In this document: one piece after another, positions 1 to 12,370 of the stretch
Layout of the letters: every line of letters begins with the position of its first letter
Position numbering within the stretch: position 1 is the stretch's first letter
Assembly: GCF_949987515.2 (NCBI RefSeq)
Contig: NC_082697.1
Location: 20,715,730-20,779,729, forward strand
From: Delphinus delphis
Lineage: Eukaryota; Chordata; Mammalia; Artiodactyla; Delphinidae
Length of the DNA stretch: 64,000 bases
Direction: 5' to 3'
Position numbers and translations under genes: made by a program
The notes under the pieces: generated by a model
Seen by the model: the letters and a program-made list of their open reading frames with translations, nothing else
Told to the model about the DNA's origin: nothing
The model's database searches: none

Positions 1-600
1 TCAAACAGGTGAACTGAGGTTGTCACTGTTTTTTCCTGATGTGGGAATAACCTGCTTCTCAGTGGTTGGACCATGAAGGAGAATTCTGAGGCAGAGAAGC
101 AGCTGACCCCAGATTGTGACTAGGACCTCCTGGGCCACCCAGTAGGTAAATCCTTGCTGCAGAAGCCCATTCCTTAGCCAACACACATCTTCTTGCTGTG
201 GGAGCAGGTGAGGTAGGAGGAAGTTCCTCCCATCACCAAAGGGTCCCACCTCCTGTGGTCACACAGGCACACACATATATGACTGTGCGCACATATGCAG
301 AGACAGGCACAAACGTGCATAAAGACTAAAGCACATAGGCACATGCACACCCAAAGCAGGGCACAAAAATGCATGCACACAAAAAGCACACCCGCACAGA
401 TGCACACACCAGGGTCCGCACATGCACGCACAGTCACGTACCTAATAGCCATCTCTCACTCTGGGGGACTCCACACTGAAGCCCCTCTCTGGAAGGAGGA
501 GGTGACTGGGGATGAGATGAGGCAGGGAACCAAGGCAGAGTGGGCCCATGGGAGTAGGTGACATGCTGTCCCTAGACATGGCAGCTCTGGCCCAGGCTGG
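1..600. other. CA-rich unique sequence, no gene
   Basis: A degenerate CACA/TGCACA stretch (about 260-440) generates Cys/His-rich open frames on both strands. Nothing else recognised. Confidence 0.5.
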
Positions 601-625
601 CTGCTTTCAAAAGTCTCTCTTTTTG

Positions 626-940
626 GGCTTCCCTGGTGGTGCAGTGGTTGACAATCTGCCTGCTAATGCAGGGGACACGGGTTCGAGCCCTGGTCTGGGA
701 GGATCCCACATGCCACGGAGCAACTAGGCCCGTGAGCCACAACTACTGAGCCTGCGCGTCTGGAGCCTGTGCTCCGCAACAAGAGAGGCTGTGATAGTGA
801 GAGACCCGCGCACCGCGACGAAGAGTGGCCCCCGCTTGCCACAACTAGAGAAAGCCCTCGCACAGAAACGAAGACCCAACACAGCAAAAATAAATTAATT
901 AATTAATAAACTCCTACCCCCAACATCTAAAAAAAAAAAA
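626..940 (+). mobile_element. CHR-type SINE, full length
   Basis: Begins ggcttccctggtggtgcagtggtt, with 'ggttcgagccctggtctggg' and the long tRNA-unrelated body, ending in (aatt) repeats and an A run. Target-site duplication tctctctttt on both sides. Confidence 0.9.
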
Positions 941-1371
941 TTCTCTCTTTTCAGCCACAGGTTGCCCACTGGTTGTGAGGCCTCAGCACACCTGGCGTCT
1001 TGGAGATGCCAGCTCTTATAACAAAGCAATCACCTTGACAGGAGGAAGAACTTAAAAGAGGTTCCCAGGATCAGGGGTACTTGTGCAACCCCATTTAACA
1101 ACCCTGAAATAAATTGAATTAACTCCATCATTTTGGGAGTCAGAATTGTCCCATCACTTATTTCCTAAAATCAAATGTGATCAGTTTCAAATCCCCGTCC
1201 AGCTGGCCAAGAAGAAAATTCAACTAGTCATATTGAGCTTCTCCACCTCACCTCCGCCTCTGCCAGTTGAGTTGAGGTCATAAGGGTTTATTCAGAGCAG
1301 GTCACTTGGGGAGAATCCTCTCGTTCTCCATTCCCACCGGTCGCTATTGAAATGCTCATTGTTCAAACTCA

Positions 1372-1583
1372 TATACAGACATCTCTCTGTATCTGTGGGG
1401 GACTGGTTCCAGGACCACCACCATCCTGGTCCATCCCAGGATAACAAAATCTGCAGATGCTCAACTTCCTTGTATAAAATGGTGTAGTACAGTTGGCCTT
1501 CTGTAGCCACAGGTTCTGTATCCGCGGGTTCTCCATCCGCGGACTCAAACAACCTGTGGATACCGAGGGCTGACTGTAGTCCT
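1372..1583 (-). mobile_element. Tigger-like DNA transposon fragment
   Basis: 'ccgcgggttctccatccgcggactcaaacaacc' with related 'ctgtgggggactggttccaggacc' at the other end is Tigger/pogo MITE sequence. Confidence 0.65.
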
Positions 1584-2167
1584 TGAAGACATGTGGTTCT
1601 GAGGTCTGAATGTCAACCATGTACACAGGGACCCTTGCTGGGTCTGAAAACCCTGAAGCTCTTCCTAGAGACAGGCTCCCAGGTGGCCTTCCTTAGCATT
1701 CTAGAGCTGTAGAAGTCGGTATGCAAATTGTCACATACAAACACTCCCTGAATGAGACTCACAATAGTGTCCTGGAGAACAATCAGTTAAAAGGAAGGGA
1801 ACCACTGAAATATGTCTTCCTTTATCAGCCCGATTCTCCAACAAAATTGATCGACTCCGCCACGCTTAATTCAAATGAAATGCACGTTCTCAGCGCTATA
1901 AAAATAACTTTATCACAGTCAAGAAGAGAATGATTAAAAGAAATGAATATGTGGGTGATTGAATACAGGATGTCCAGTGACAGGGGATGGAGGATGAGGA
2001 TTGCTATCTCGGTTCAGCCTCAGCTGGGCTTATGATGCTCCCAGGGGCTGCCCCATCCCTGAGCAGAGACAGGATGGCCACAGGGTAAATGCTGCCCCAG
2101 ACATACCTGGCAGCCATCACCTGGCACACACACACAACACATCACTGTTGTCAACACAGAGGAAGCA

Positions 2168-2352
2168 AGATTGTGGTACCTGGGGTCAGACTGACAGGGT
2201 TTGGACGCCAGCTCTCCGACGTAATAGCTGTGCAGCCTTAGGTAAGCTGGCTAACCCCACTATGCCCCCCTTTCTCCTTCTGGAAAATGGGGATAATGAT
2301 AACAATGGGGGCTTCATTGAGTTTGCTGTGAAGATTAAATGTTGTAACACAC
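2168..2352 (+). mobile_element. MIR SINE
   Basis: 'agctgtgcagccttaggtaagctggctaacc...gaaaatggggataatgataac...gtgaagattaaatg'. Confidence 0.75.
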
Positions 2353-2584
2353 CTAAAGTAGAGTGACAGTCCCAGTGGAGGCCAGGGCCAGCTGACTCAG
2401 TGCTAGTGTTTTCACTCACTCAGATCTGTGCTGCCCTGGGCCTGGCTGGGGGCAACGTGGAGCCTCTGATCCCTTGGGAAGGGGATCATCTTAGCTGGGA
2501 GGAGCCTTGCATGTGGCTGGGAGGATGCTTTGACCCTTTCCAACAAGCCATAGCATTTACCTACTGTGCTGTGCTGTGGTAATA

Positions 2585-2806
2585 GTGCAGCTTCTGAAGC
2601 CAACTTCTTCGGTTCAGATCCTGGTCCTGCCACTTACTAGCTATGAGAATTTGGACATGTTATTCTACCTCTCTGAGCCTCAGTTTCCTCATCTGCATAA
2701 TGGGGGCACCAACAGTCCTTGGTTCATGGGGTTGATGCAAGGACTAAATGAGGTAACTCATTGCCCTGGGGTGAAGGAGGCACTCAATAAACATAGCTAT
2801 TACTCA
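2585..2806 (+). mobile_element. MIR SINE
   Basis: 'tcctggtcctgccacttactagctatgagaatttgg...ctctgagcctcagtttcctcatctg...gcactcaataaacatagctattac'. Confidence 0.85.
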
Positions 2807-3754
2807 TCTAATATTGCGGTGTATCTCATGGTACCACTTCTCACATTCTGCCTCTAGAGTTTATCTGCCAGGTGTTGAAGTGACCATTTATTCATTCATG
2901 GATTTCTAGAAGCAAGTGCTCTTGAGGGCTGGGCCTGATAAACCAGCAAGGCCTGGTCCCTGCACCGCCTCTTTCATTCATTAAACAAATATCAGCCGGT
3001 GCTCTTCCAAGACCTGGGGATGCCGCAGAGAACAAAAGGAAAGCCCTGTCCTCAAGAAGTTCCCAGTCTAGTGGGGGAGACGGACAAGAAACCAATGGAC
3101 AAGTCCAAATACAACTTCAGGTGGTCATTACTGTGGAGAAAGAGTGGGCAGGGGCAGGGCATGGGGAGCTATGGGGAAGGTTCTGCCAAATCCAGCAACA
3201 TTCCCTCCTTCCCCGCTTCTCAGGAGTCGTGCCACCTTCCACGCGGTCACCGAAGTCACGATCCGGAGGTGTCCTCAGCTTCTCCTCCCCCTCTCCCTAA
3301 ATATAACCAGTCACTAGCTCGGTAGATTTTACTTCCTAAATAGCTCTTCATGTCTTCTCTCTGTCCCCCTGACCCACCTCTCTCAGGTTTCACAATAGCC
3401 TCTCCTGCCGCGTCCTGGTTCCTGGTGCCCTGGACTCCAGCCTCCCCGCCCCATCCCTCCAGCCCCCAAAGCCAGAGGGATCTTTCTAGAACACATATGT
3501 GATCAAGACCCACTACCCACCCCAACCTCGTTTCCCTGCAGATCCTGTTGCCCTCAGTTACGGCCCCAGGTCCTTTGCCTGGAATTCAAGGCCCTCCAAG
3601 ACCAAAACCCATCCACCCCAGCTCCGGGAATGTGGACTCGCCTCCTCCAGGAGGCCTTCCCGGATCTCACAGGGTGAGACCCGGGTCCCGCGACTTGGCG
3701 TAAGACTGATCAGAACTCACCCCCAAACTCCCTTCCCACCCGCCACCCCAGTCT

Positions 3755-4335
3755 GAATAACGGGCTGGGCAGGGGGACGGGGCGGGCGGCGCTCCCGGTC
3801 GGCGACCACGTGCCGCCCCCAGTGCAGCGCTCGCCCGGGGCGCCCGGGAGCTGCAGAACAAAGAGCCAGATGCCTGCGCACCTGTAGGAGCCCGAGCGCC
3901 CCCACCCACGCCCCCAACCCCGCGGCTGCCGCGCGCTCTGCGCCTGCGCGGGGCGGGCGCTCGCCACAGGCCGGGCTACGGAGGTCGGAGGTCGGGTCCG
4001 GTGCTGGTTCTCCGGTCCAGAAGTGGGATCTGGGGGAGGACCGGGAGCGGGCCTGGGCGCGAGATAAGGAGGTGCTCGCTCGCTCGCTCTGCCGCCATCC
4101 GTGGACGAGTAAAAAGCCCTGCTTTGCTTTTGCTGTTCCGCTTGGAGCCGAGCGGAAAATTGTTTGTTGCCGGGAAAATGAGAGCCTGTGATTAAACAAC
4201 GGCAGGAGGGGCCAGGCGTGCTCTGGGGGGCCTTTAGCGTCCCCTCCCTCCCCGCCCTGGGAGAATTGGGCGCGGAGAGAGAGAGGAGCTAAGCCTGGGG
4301 CCCCCAGCGGCTGCGGGGCCTGCCAGACTGGGCCC
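3755..4335. promoter_or_regulatory. Orphan CpG island
   Basis: Dense CpG (for example gcgggcggcgctcccggtcggcgaccacgt) and GC-box-like ggggcggg runs contrast with the CpG-poor surroundings. The right half contains a less GC-rich core, 'ggaaaattgtttgttgccgg' and 'gtgattaaacaac', of the kind seen in conserved elements. Open frames here on both strands are GC artefacts without recognisable homology. It could be an unannotated lncRNA promoter or a distal regulatory island between ARHGAP40 and SLC32A1 (the next gene in human). Confidence 0.6.
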
Positions 4336-4499
4336 AACCTCGAGTGTTTCCGGACATACGGCGTCCTATCAGGGCACTGGGGTGGACCATCCTCTCTGAC
4401 TCCCAGGGTTGAATAAATCCTGACTCCTCACCATGGCGACGAGATCGTGTGGGATAAGCCCCCGCCCCTGCTGCAGCCCATGCCCACCACGGTGCCCTT

Positions 4500-4870
4500 T
4501 AATGTGCCCCACACATCAGTGTCCTTTCTGTTTCCTGGACAAGCCAATCGCTTTCGTGTCCTCGGGTCTTTGCACATGTTCTTCCCTCGGCCTGGAAAGC
4601 TGTTGACCCACTCTGCTTGACTGTCTCCTTCCCTCTCGGCTAACTGTCACCTCCTCCAGAAGCCCTCCTTGAACATCCTTTCGGAAGTAGAATCCCCACA
4701 CTTCTCTTAGTCCCTATACCACCCTGTTGATTTTCTTCTCTTTCAAGGCATGGCAAATTTTGTCATTAGACATTGATTGATTTAAAGCTTCATCAAAGCA
4801 GGACAGCCTCTTTCTCCCTCACTACCCCTTTCTCAAGTACCCAGCTGAGTGCCTGGCCTGTCTTAGGTTC
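4500..4870 (+). mobile_element. L2 fragment
   Basis: 'gggtctttgcacatgttcttccctcggcctgga' and 'ctgtcacctcctccagaagccctccttg' are L2 words. Confidence 0.7.
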
Positions 4871-5117
4871 TTCTGTTTTTCCTTCTCCTCCTCTTCTCGC
4901 CTTTCTCCTCCCCCTCTCCCTCCTTCTTCCTGAGAAGTGAAGGCTCAAGGGAGCTATGATGGAAGAGAAGGTGGCAGGGTGGACAGATCAAAGAGCGCAT
5001 CTCCTTGGCAGGTCAGGTCAGGAAAGGCGGGTGCTCGTGGTGGGCGGGGCCTTCTCTGACCTGACTCCCGAGGCCCCCATGGCCAATCCAGCCTCAGACT
5101 CTGAGAACCTGGCGCTG

Positions 5118-5460
5118 AAGGGCTGCACTGCCCTGTACAGGAGCCGCAAGCCACATGGCTATTGGCCACATGAAAGGTGGTGAGTCCCACTTGAGATGTG
5201 GAGCAAACATAAAATGCAGACGGAACTTTGAAGCCTTAGTGTGAAGGAAAGTATGTAAGATAGCTCATTAATAACTTTTTATATTGATTCTCTGTTGAAA
5301 TGATACTATTTTGGATCCATTAAGTTAAATAAAATATAGTCCTAAAATTAACTTCACCTGTCTTGTTATTTTTTTAAAATATGGCCACTAAAAACTGTAA
5401 AATGATATATGTGGCTTACATTTATGGCGTGCAGTATATTTCCTTTGGACAGTGCTGAGC
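5118..5460 (+). mobile_element. hAT-type old DNA transposon fragment
   Basis: 'ccacatggctattgg...gaaatgatactattttggatccattaagttaaataaaatat...atggccactaaaaa...tggacagtgctg' is a known mammalian interspersed repeat; family name uncertain. A second diverged copy lies near 42040-42190. Confidence 0.55.
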
Positions 5461-5611
5461 TGAGTGTCTGATTTACTCCGTAGGTCTGCCCCTCGGCCCC
5501 GGGCCAGCCATATTCAAGGGAAGGGGAATAAACTCTACCTCTTGACAGTGAGTGTGCAAGAATTTGGGGGCAAGTTTTAAAGCCACCACAGTATCCTTTG
5601 GCTGTCTACTA

Positions 5612-5840
5612 GCCAAGTAAAAACACTCTGGAATCAGTAAGATCTGGGTCCCATTGACTCCACCATGCATCTACTCGGTGCCCCTGGACAAGTCACTTCA
5701 CCTCTCTGAATCTCAGTTTCCCCATCTGTGAAACATGGGTAATATTATTTGTCTCACAGTTTTTTGGAGGATTAAATGACGTGTGGATGGCTCTTGACAC
5801 CGTGAGCCCTCATAGATAGCTGTTGACATCATTATATTAT
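5612..5840 (+). mobile_element. MIR SINE
   Basis: 'ggacaagtcacttcacctctctgaatctcagtttccccatctgtgaaa...ggattaaatgacgtg'. Confidence 0.8.
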
Positions 5841-6666
5841 TTAAAACATTCTGAAGGTCATTTCAGGGGATGACCTCTGTCCCCTCCCCCAATCTCTGGG
5901 CTCGCAGCGGAACTTCAACAAACACAATGGAAATTGAATGAGGACAAATGTGACCTGGGGACAACGCCTGCACCCACATACCCCAAGCAGAGCACAGGTC
6001 TTGGCTAGCCTGAGACCTTCTCAGAAGCGGCAAAGATTCTCTCCTTGACCAAACTCCAGCTGCTTTTCTGAGCCCTCTTCTCAGCCAGGCCGCAACCTTG
6101 GCCTATAAAGACTTGAACAAACACTAACATCGTTTCTAAGAGCTCAAGGCCACTTCCCTAGGATACCTTAAGCCCCCCTTAAAGTGCCTGCCTGAGAAAA
6201 CTCAAGTCTTCCAACCAACACCTGAAAATGGGCCGCTGTCTCCCTGCCTCTGCGGGAGGGTGGGAGCAAACCCAGATGGGTTTCACATGGACCAACCCCC
6301 ACTTCCCACTTCTTGTAAGTTTTCACTGACTCCATTGAGCCCCCGCTCACCACCCTCACCCCCTCATTCTCCCTTTGACACGACCAGTCACCACTGTACA
6401 AATCAGGGTTGAGTTCAGTTCACACTGGGCTCTTTTCTTTATTGCAGTAGTACGTTACTGATTAAAAACCGTCCTTACCACGTTCAGCCAGCGTCCAGCT
6501 TTTTTTACCTTTGACAGATGACACTAGGGGAAGTATGCAGTGGCCTGGCTGATCCCAGTTCTGGGCTCCATAGCTCCAAGGGCTACCCACAGCCCCCAGT
6601 CTCCTCCAGGCCTCTTTTTGAATGCTCAGGCTTCTTACCCTCCAGATTAAGGCAGAGTTCCCTGCT

Positions 6667-6887
6667 TTATTTATTTTTTAAAATATTTTATTTATTTAGT
6701 TTTGGCTGTGTCGGGTCTTAGTTGTGGCATGAAGGCTCTTCATTGCAGCGTGTGGGCTCAGTAGTTGCTGCACACAGGCTTAGTTGCCCTGAGGCATGTG
6801 GGATCTTAGTTCCCTGACCAGGGATTGAACCCGCGTCCCCTACATTGGAAGCCAGATTCTTAACCACTGGACCACCAGGGAAGTCCC
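6667..6887 (-). mobile_element. tRNA-derived SINE
   Basis: Antisense: T-rich tail first, then '...ccctgaccagggattgaacc' and ending 'ccaccagggaagtccc'. Duplication gttccctg on both flanks. Confidence 0.87.
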
Positions 6888-7694
6888 AGCGTTCCCTGTT
6901 TTAATCACCTACAAATCACCACCAAAATTATGCTTTATCTGTATGCCATCTGTACTATTAATTATTTCCTTAATATTTTTCTTTAAATTGACTCAACTGG
7001 TACTATTTTCAACTACTTTACTAAATTTCAACTATTGCTATTTGCTATTTTTACATTTATTTAATAGGGAATTCATATTACCGCCATAAATGGAAAACCA
7101 GTAGCTCTGGCCATGAATGTAAAATGCCTATAAACACAGCGAAACCACAATGCTACAAATCTCAAGTTAGACAAGGCTGCTTGCTTTCCCCTTAAAAAAG
7201 GAGATTGGAAGTGCTAGGCGGGTGTTAAAGACACACCAGCACCAAGCTGCTTCTTTCTTCTCATGTTTCAAGCAAAATTGAAACATGACTAATGAGGGCA
7301 TGTCCTTCTCACAACAGGATTTACTTATTTGAAGCCAGGACATAGCACTAAACTGTGCAGGTAATTTAAAATCCAGGCCTGGAAGTGATGTGTCGGGTGA
7401 GATCATTAAGGGCTGATCTTCTGAGCTAAATCATAACAGGACTAGTCACAATAATAGAGGTTACTCATTGTGCACTTATGTGCCCTCCACCGTGCTGGTC
7501 ACTATAAATATTAGTTTGTTTAATCCTCGCATCAACCTCAGTTTATCAGTGCTTTTAACCACTGCCTGGTATCTTGCCTCTCACATTGAAGAAGGATCTA
7601 GTATTTGCATCCAACATGGAGATGCTGGTGACAGGGGCTGCCGGGAGGGCTGAGAAGATGCAGGGCCTGCTGTGTGCCATGGCCACTTGGCTCC

Positions 7695-7815
7695 CAGCAC
7701 AAATGGCTTGATTGCATTCAAGACCAGGCTTCCCATTTACAAGTTGTGTGACCTCGGGTAAATCATTTAACCTTCCTGAGCCTCAGTTTTCCCATCTGTT
7801 AATAGGGCCAGCTTG
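7695..7815 (+). mobile_element. MIR SINE
   Basis: 'caagttgtgtgacctcgggtaaatcatttaaccttcctgagcctcagttttcccatctg'. Confidence 0.8.
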
Positions 7816-8002
7816 AGGCTCTCTCTTCCTGGCCTGACTCAAATTCAAGTGGAAACTAAAGGCAAGAAAGCACTTTGTCTGTGGTCCATGTGTTGGTGAC
7901 TGGCCTAAGAACGTCTTTCTGAAGATCACTGCAGAAACTCCCTCCCAAAAAATACAATAGAGAAGCCATACAAGCGAGTAAAAAAAAGACACCTAATAAG
8001 TA

Positions 8003-8265
8003 ATAAGGGCAAACACCTAGTACTTACTGTATCTTAGCACTATTCCAGGTACTGCACACACATATTGACCAATTGCTACCTCACAACAGTCCTACAGGGG
8101 AGGTGTTTGTTATTTTCATCCTTGTTTTGTAGAGTGGGAAACTGAAGCACAGAGAGGTTAAGCAACTGGCCCAAGGTCACCCTGTGGGAAGTGGCAGAAC
8201 TGGATTTGAACCCAGGCACCTGGGCTGTAGGATCAATCCCCTTAACCACGACTCTGCTGCATCTT
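8003..8265 (-). mobile_element. MIR SINE
   Basis: Antisense: 'gggaaactgaagcacagagaggttaagcaactggcccaaggtcaccc...gaacccaggc...ccttaaccacgactctgctgc'. Confidence 0.8.
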
Positions 8266-9194
8266 CACATTTACAGTAGACAAACTAGATGATCCAGTAG
8301 TCAACACAGTTGGGGTAAATCCCCTGTCTTAATTAAGCCCTGATTGGTTTATAGTAAAAAACATCTTCTAAAATTATGATGAGAAAGGGGAATATCTTTA
8401 GGCAAGTCTTGTTTACCCTCCGCTCATGTGATTGCAGGTCCTCTAGTCGTGGTTGACAGGGAAAGATGAAGACTGATACAGCGGCGCAGGACGAGCCCTG
8501 AGCTCATTGCAGAGAGAACCTGAGTGCTACCGACTTGCAAATGTTTGCCCTCCCTGGGTCTCCAAACACAACAACAGCGACAACAAGCGCTCACAGGTGT
8601 CAGGAACTGTGCCAGGCATTTTCCATGCCTCACAATGGGCCTCTGAGGTTTGGATCATCACCTTCACTTAGGGGATGGAGCAACTGAAACTCCCTTCTTG
8701 GGAGGGTGGGCACGGGGTGTTCCTGGCCAGAGAGGGAGGCCCAGGCATTCTCTGGGTAGGGAGGTGGAGGGGCGGGGCCAGCCTGGTCTCTTTCACATCT
8801 ATGAATAGTTAAAAGGCAATTACGATGCTAATTTGCAGAGCTAATGGCTACAGCTCCCAGTGAGGGGGAGCTGGGAGGTACTCTCTGCCAGAGCTGCCAG
8901 CCAGCGCCCTGCAGGGACAGTTCCCTTGAGATCCCTGGACCATGGCCGAGTCTAGGCAGAGACACTGGCTCCTTGTCCCCAAAATGTAGTGGCCCCTGGT
9001 CCCAGACAAGACTCAGCTCTGCCAGGTCCTTCCTCAGTGTCCCTCAGAATGAAAGCAATGTTGCTTGGACTTCAGGCCAACAGTCAGGAGGGGGCTGCAG
9101 ACTCCAGGGGCCATGAAGATGCTCAGGAAATTTTTTCATCTTCCCCCTCCCTGGAACAAAAACAAAAAGAACAATAATACTCACAAAACCAGAT

Positions 9195-9400
9195 GTCGTT
9201 ATCTATTGGAGGCAGGCTGCCTGTGACTCACTAGCTGTGTGACTTTGGGCAATGTATTTTATTCCTGTTCCTCGGTTTCCTCATCTGTAAAATGGGGATG
9301 AAAAAAAATGTCCATCTCATAGGGCAGGTATCACGTTTAAATGACACAATGCCCATAAAGCCCTTGGCGTGATGCTGGAACTGGAATGGAGGTGACTGTG
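9195..9400 (+). mobile_element. MIR SINE
   Basis: 'cactagctgtgtgactttgggcaatg...cctcggtttcctcatctgtaaaatgggga'. Confidence 0.8.
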
Positions 9401-10141
9401 GGCAGGTCCTGGGGATGTCACGCTGAGTAAGATGCACAAGATCCCAGCCTTGTGGTGGAGAAAGAGAGAGTTAAACAAGTGATCAGAGAACAGCATGAAA
9501 GGTGCTACAGTGGGGAAAGTCGAGGGTGCTGTAGGCTCATAGTGATGGAGGGGCATAATCCAGATGGGGGTGGGGAGTGGCAAGCAGGGAGGGCTTCATG
9601 GAAGAGGGGGCATCCCAGGAAGGCCAGGTGTGGGAATCAGTTAGCAGGTCAAAGACTGGGGTGAAGGAGTGGAGGATGCTTCCAGGGGATTCCTTCTCCA
9701 TCACTATCCCATCAGCAAATCCATCAGTGCCTGGCGGAGCCCTCTTCAGGCCTCACACACATGAAGCTGACTCAGAAGTCACATTTCACTTGGAAGTCAG
9801 GGCTCGAGGACTGAACTGTAGGAGTGGTTGATATGATACTCACACACATCATGAACATATCGGAGTAAGGGAATTACGCACAGTTACCCGTGATGACGTC
9901 ACTGTGACTGATGCTGGAATACATGGCAAAAGTGTCCCTCGAGTGGGAGAGAGAGACAAGGACAGGGGCTGCCAAAAGAGAGTGAGGAAATTGTTTCTTC
10001 CACTGAGCTCTTGTCAAGGGGTCTCCAAGAAGGAGGAAAACTCTGGAGGCAGCAAGGGGGTAGTCCTAGACCTGCAAACCACCCGGAATCCCTCCATGTC
10101 ACACGGAAGACCCTCCATGGCTCTTCTCTCTGCTCTTCCTA

Positions 10142-10324
10142 ACCCAGGGCTTCTAAAATGTAAGCGTGCACCAGAACCATCTGAAGGACTTGTTAAAACA
10201 GCCTCTGGCCCCAGCCCCAGAGTTTCTGATTTAGTAGGTTTGGGGAAAGGCCTAAGAATTTGCATTTCCAAATTCCCAGGCTGCCGATGCTGCTGGTCAG
10301 TGGATCACACTTTGAGAACCCAGG
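10142..10324 (+). mobile_element. MER5A-like hAT element
   Basis: 'ccccagagtttctgatttagtaggtttgggg' and terminal '...cacactttgagaaccc' are MER5A hallmarks. Confidence 0.75.
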
Positions 10325-10414
10325 TCTCCAGCCACATCTCCTCCCATTCCATCCCACACCCTCTACACACCACAACTTTGACCCACCCCATGCCTGTTGG
10401 CCATGATCAGCGGC

Positions 10415-10548
10415 TTTTTGTTTTGTTTTGTTTTTTAATCTTTTGGCTGCGTGGCATGTGGGATCTTAATTCCCTGACCAGGGATAAAACCTACGCCCCC
10501 TGCGTTGGAAGCGTGGAGTCTTAACCACTGGACTGCCAGGGAAGTCCC
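10415..10548 (-). mobile_element. tRNA-derived SINE (short)
   Basis: Antisense copy with T-rich tail and 'ccagggaagtccc' end; flanks atcagcgg / atcagtgg form the duplication. Confidence 0.87.
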
Positions 10549-11370
10549 AATCAGTGGTTTTGATGTGTGGTAGGGGTGAAGAAAATCTGACCCAACCTCA
10601 CAGAATGAGACAATGGAATTTTGAAATGAATTGAATACAAGACATGAACAAAACAAAACAAAAACTAAGCTAAAATGAACCCTCTGAAGCTGCCCTGCTA
10701 GTTTATGTGGAGCTCTGCAACTCCGGGTCTCAAAGTATGAGTGCACACGTGGGGTCCTCTCTGCTCCAGCCCTCCTGAAACCTGCCTGAACACCCTGTTT
10801 TCCAGCCTCTCTCCACACCCAAGCAGGCCAAGTAGAGTTAGTCACTGAGGCCAGCAGACAGTGTGGGCTCAAGAGGCACATGTATGACACATATGTCTCT
10901 ACTCTCCTTGCCTACCCACTGCAGACATCACTAATCAATCACAGCTCTCTGGAACTGACTTAGCTTCAGAACGTTTCCCAATATGGTGCAGACACCCATT
11001 TCCAAATAAGCAGAGCTGGTACCCAAATTTAAAACTATGTGGTCTGGTCAGGAACTGAGATTGCCTTCCTCACCTCCTTTTTTGACCCCTCTAATTACAG
11101 ATGACCTCTATTCATTATCTGCTTCTGTCTCAGCTCCTGGTTCTATTCTCTTGTGTCTCTGCCAACTCTTGATGCCCCTCAGCCCTCCAGCATTTTAGAC
11201 TTCAGCTCTCTTGGGTGGCATTTTGCTTTGGAGCTTAGCACAGGGCCCAGAAACATCAGGTACCTAAGCCATGTTGTTGATATCTAGGAATCTATGAATG
11301 AAAAAAGTAAGTTTTCCTGGTGTCTCGGTTATTATTGCCTAACAAGCTGCTCCAAAACGTACTAGCTTTC

Positions 11371-11978
11371 GGAGAAAACCATACTTTGAAAAGATATGTG
11401 CTCCCCAATGTTCACTGCAGCACTATTTACAATAGCCAAGACATGGAAGCAACCTAGATGTCTATCGACAGAAGATGTGGTACATATATACAATGGAATA
11501 TTACTCAGCCATAAAAAAGAATGAAATAATGCCACTTGCAGCAACGTGGATGGACCTAGAGATAATCATACTAAGTGAAGTAAATCAGACAAAGACAAAT
11601 ATCAGATGATATCACTTATATGCAGAATCTAAAAAGATGATACAAATGAACTTCTTTACAGAACAGAAACAGACTCACAGACTTCAAAAACAAACTTATG
11701 GTTACCAAAGGGGAAAAGTAGGGGGGAGGGATAAATTACGAGATTGGGATTAACAGATACACACTACTATATATAAGATAGATAATCAACAATAGATAGG
11801 ACCTATGTATAGCACAGGGAACTCTACTCAATATTCTGTAATAACCTATATGGGAAAAGAATCTGAAAAAGAATGGATACATGTATATGTATAACTGAAT
11901 CACTTTTCTGTATACCTGAAATTAACCCAACACTGTAAATCAACTACACCCCAATATAAAATAAAAATTAATTTAAAA
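11371..11978 (+). mobile_element. L1 3' end, inserted in an older repeat
   Basis: Typical L1 tail text ('caatggaatattactcagcc', 'atggacctagagataatcatactaagtgaag') ending in an A-rich tail. Duplication tactagctt at both borders. The flanks (about 11320-11370 and 11985-12360) read as one interrupted older element. Confidence 0.85.
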
Positions 11979-11984
11979 AAACTT

Positions 11985-12370
11985 ACTAGCTTAAAGCGAG
12001 AATAATTTTATTTGCTTGTGATTCTGTGGGTCAAGGATTTGGTAGGGTTCAACTGGATGATTTTTCTGCTTCACATGCCATCATGTGACTTTCTCATATG
12101 GCAAATGATACAGATTTCAGGAGGGCCTTTCCACATGGCTGCTTGAGCTTCCTCACATCATGGTGGCTGGGTTCCAGGAAGAAGTATTTCAAGTGACAAA
12201 GGCAGAAGCTGCTGATCTCCTAGGACCCAGTTTCAGAGTTACACAGTGTCACTACTGTCTCATTCTACTGGTCAAAGAGGCCACAGAGCCAGCCCTGATT
12301 TAAGAGGAAGGGAAATAGACTATACTTGTCCGTGAGAGGGGTGGCAAAGAATTTGCAGACACCAAATCTG
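11985..12370. mobile_element. Ancient interspersed repeat, split by the L1
   Basis: Contains the recurring words 'gattctgtgggtcaaggatttgg' and 'cacatcatggtggctgg', typical of an old mammalian repeat. I cannot name the family securely. Confidence 0.5.

Larger units (their letters stand above)
941..3700. other. Non-genic stretch with old repeats
   Basis: Contains a Tigger-like fragment (1372-1583), two MIRs (2168-2352, 2585-2806) and an L2-like piece (about 3340-3680). No splice-bounded coding sequence recognised. Confidence 0.6.

Noticed and set aside
3717..4337. 206-codon minus-strand frame in the CpG island
   Set aside because: GC-rich sequence has few stops. The peptide is Arg/Ala/Pro-rich without a known domain, and the plus strand is equally open in places.
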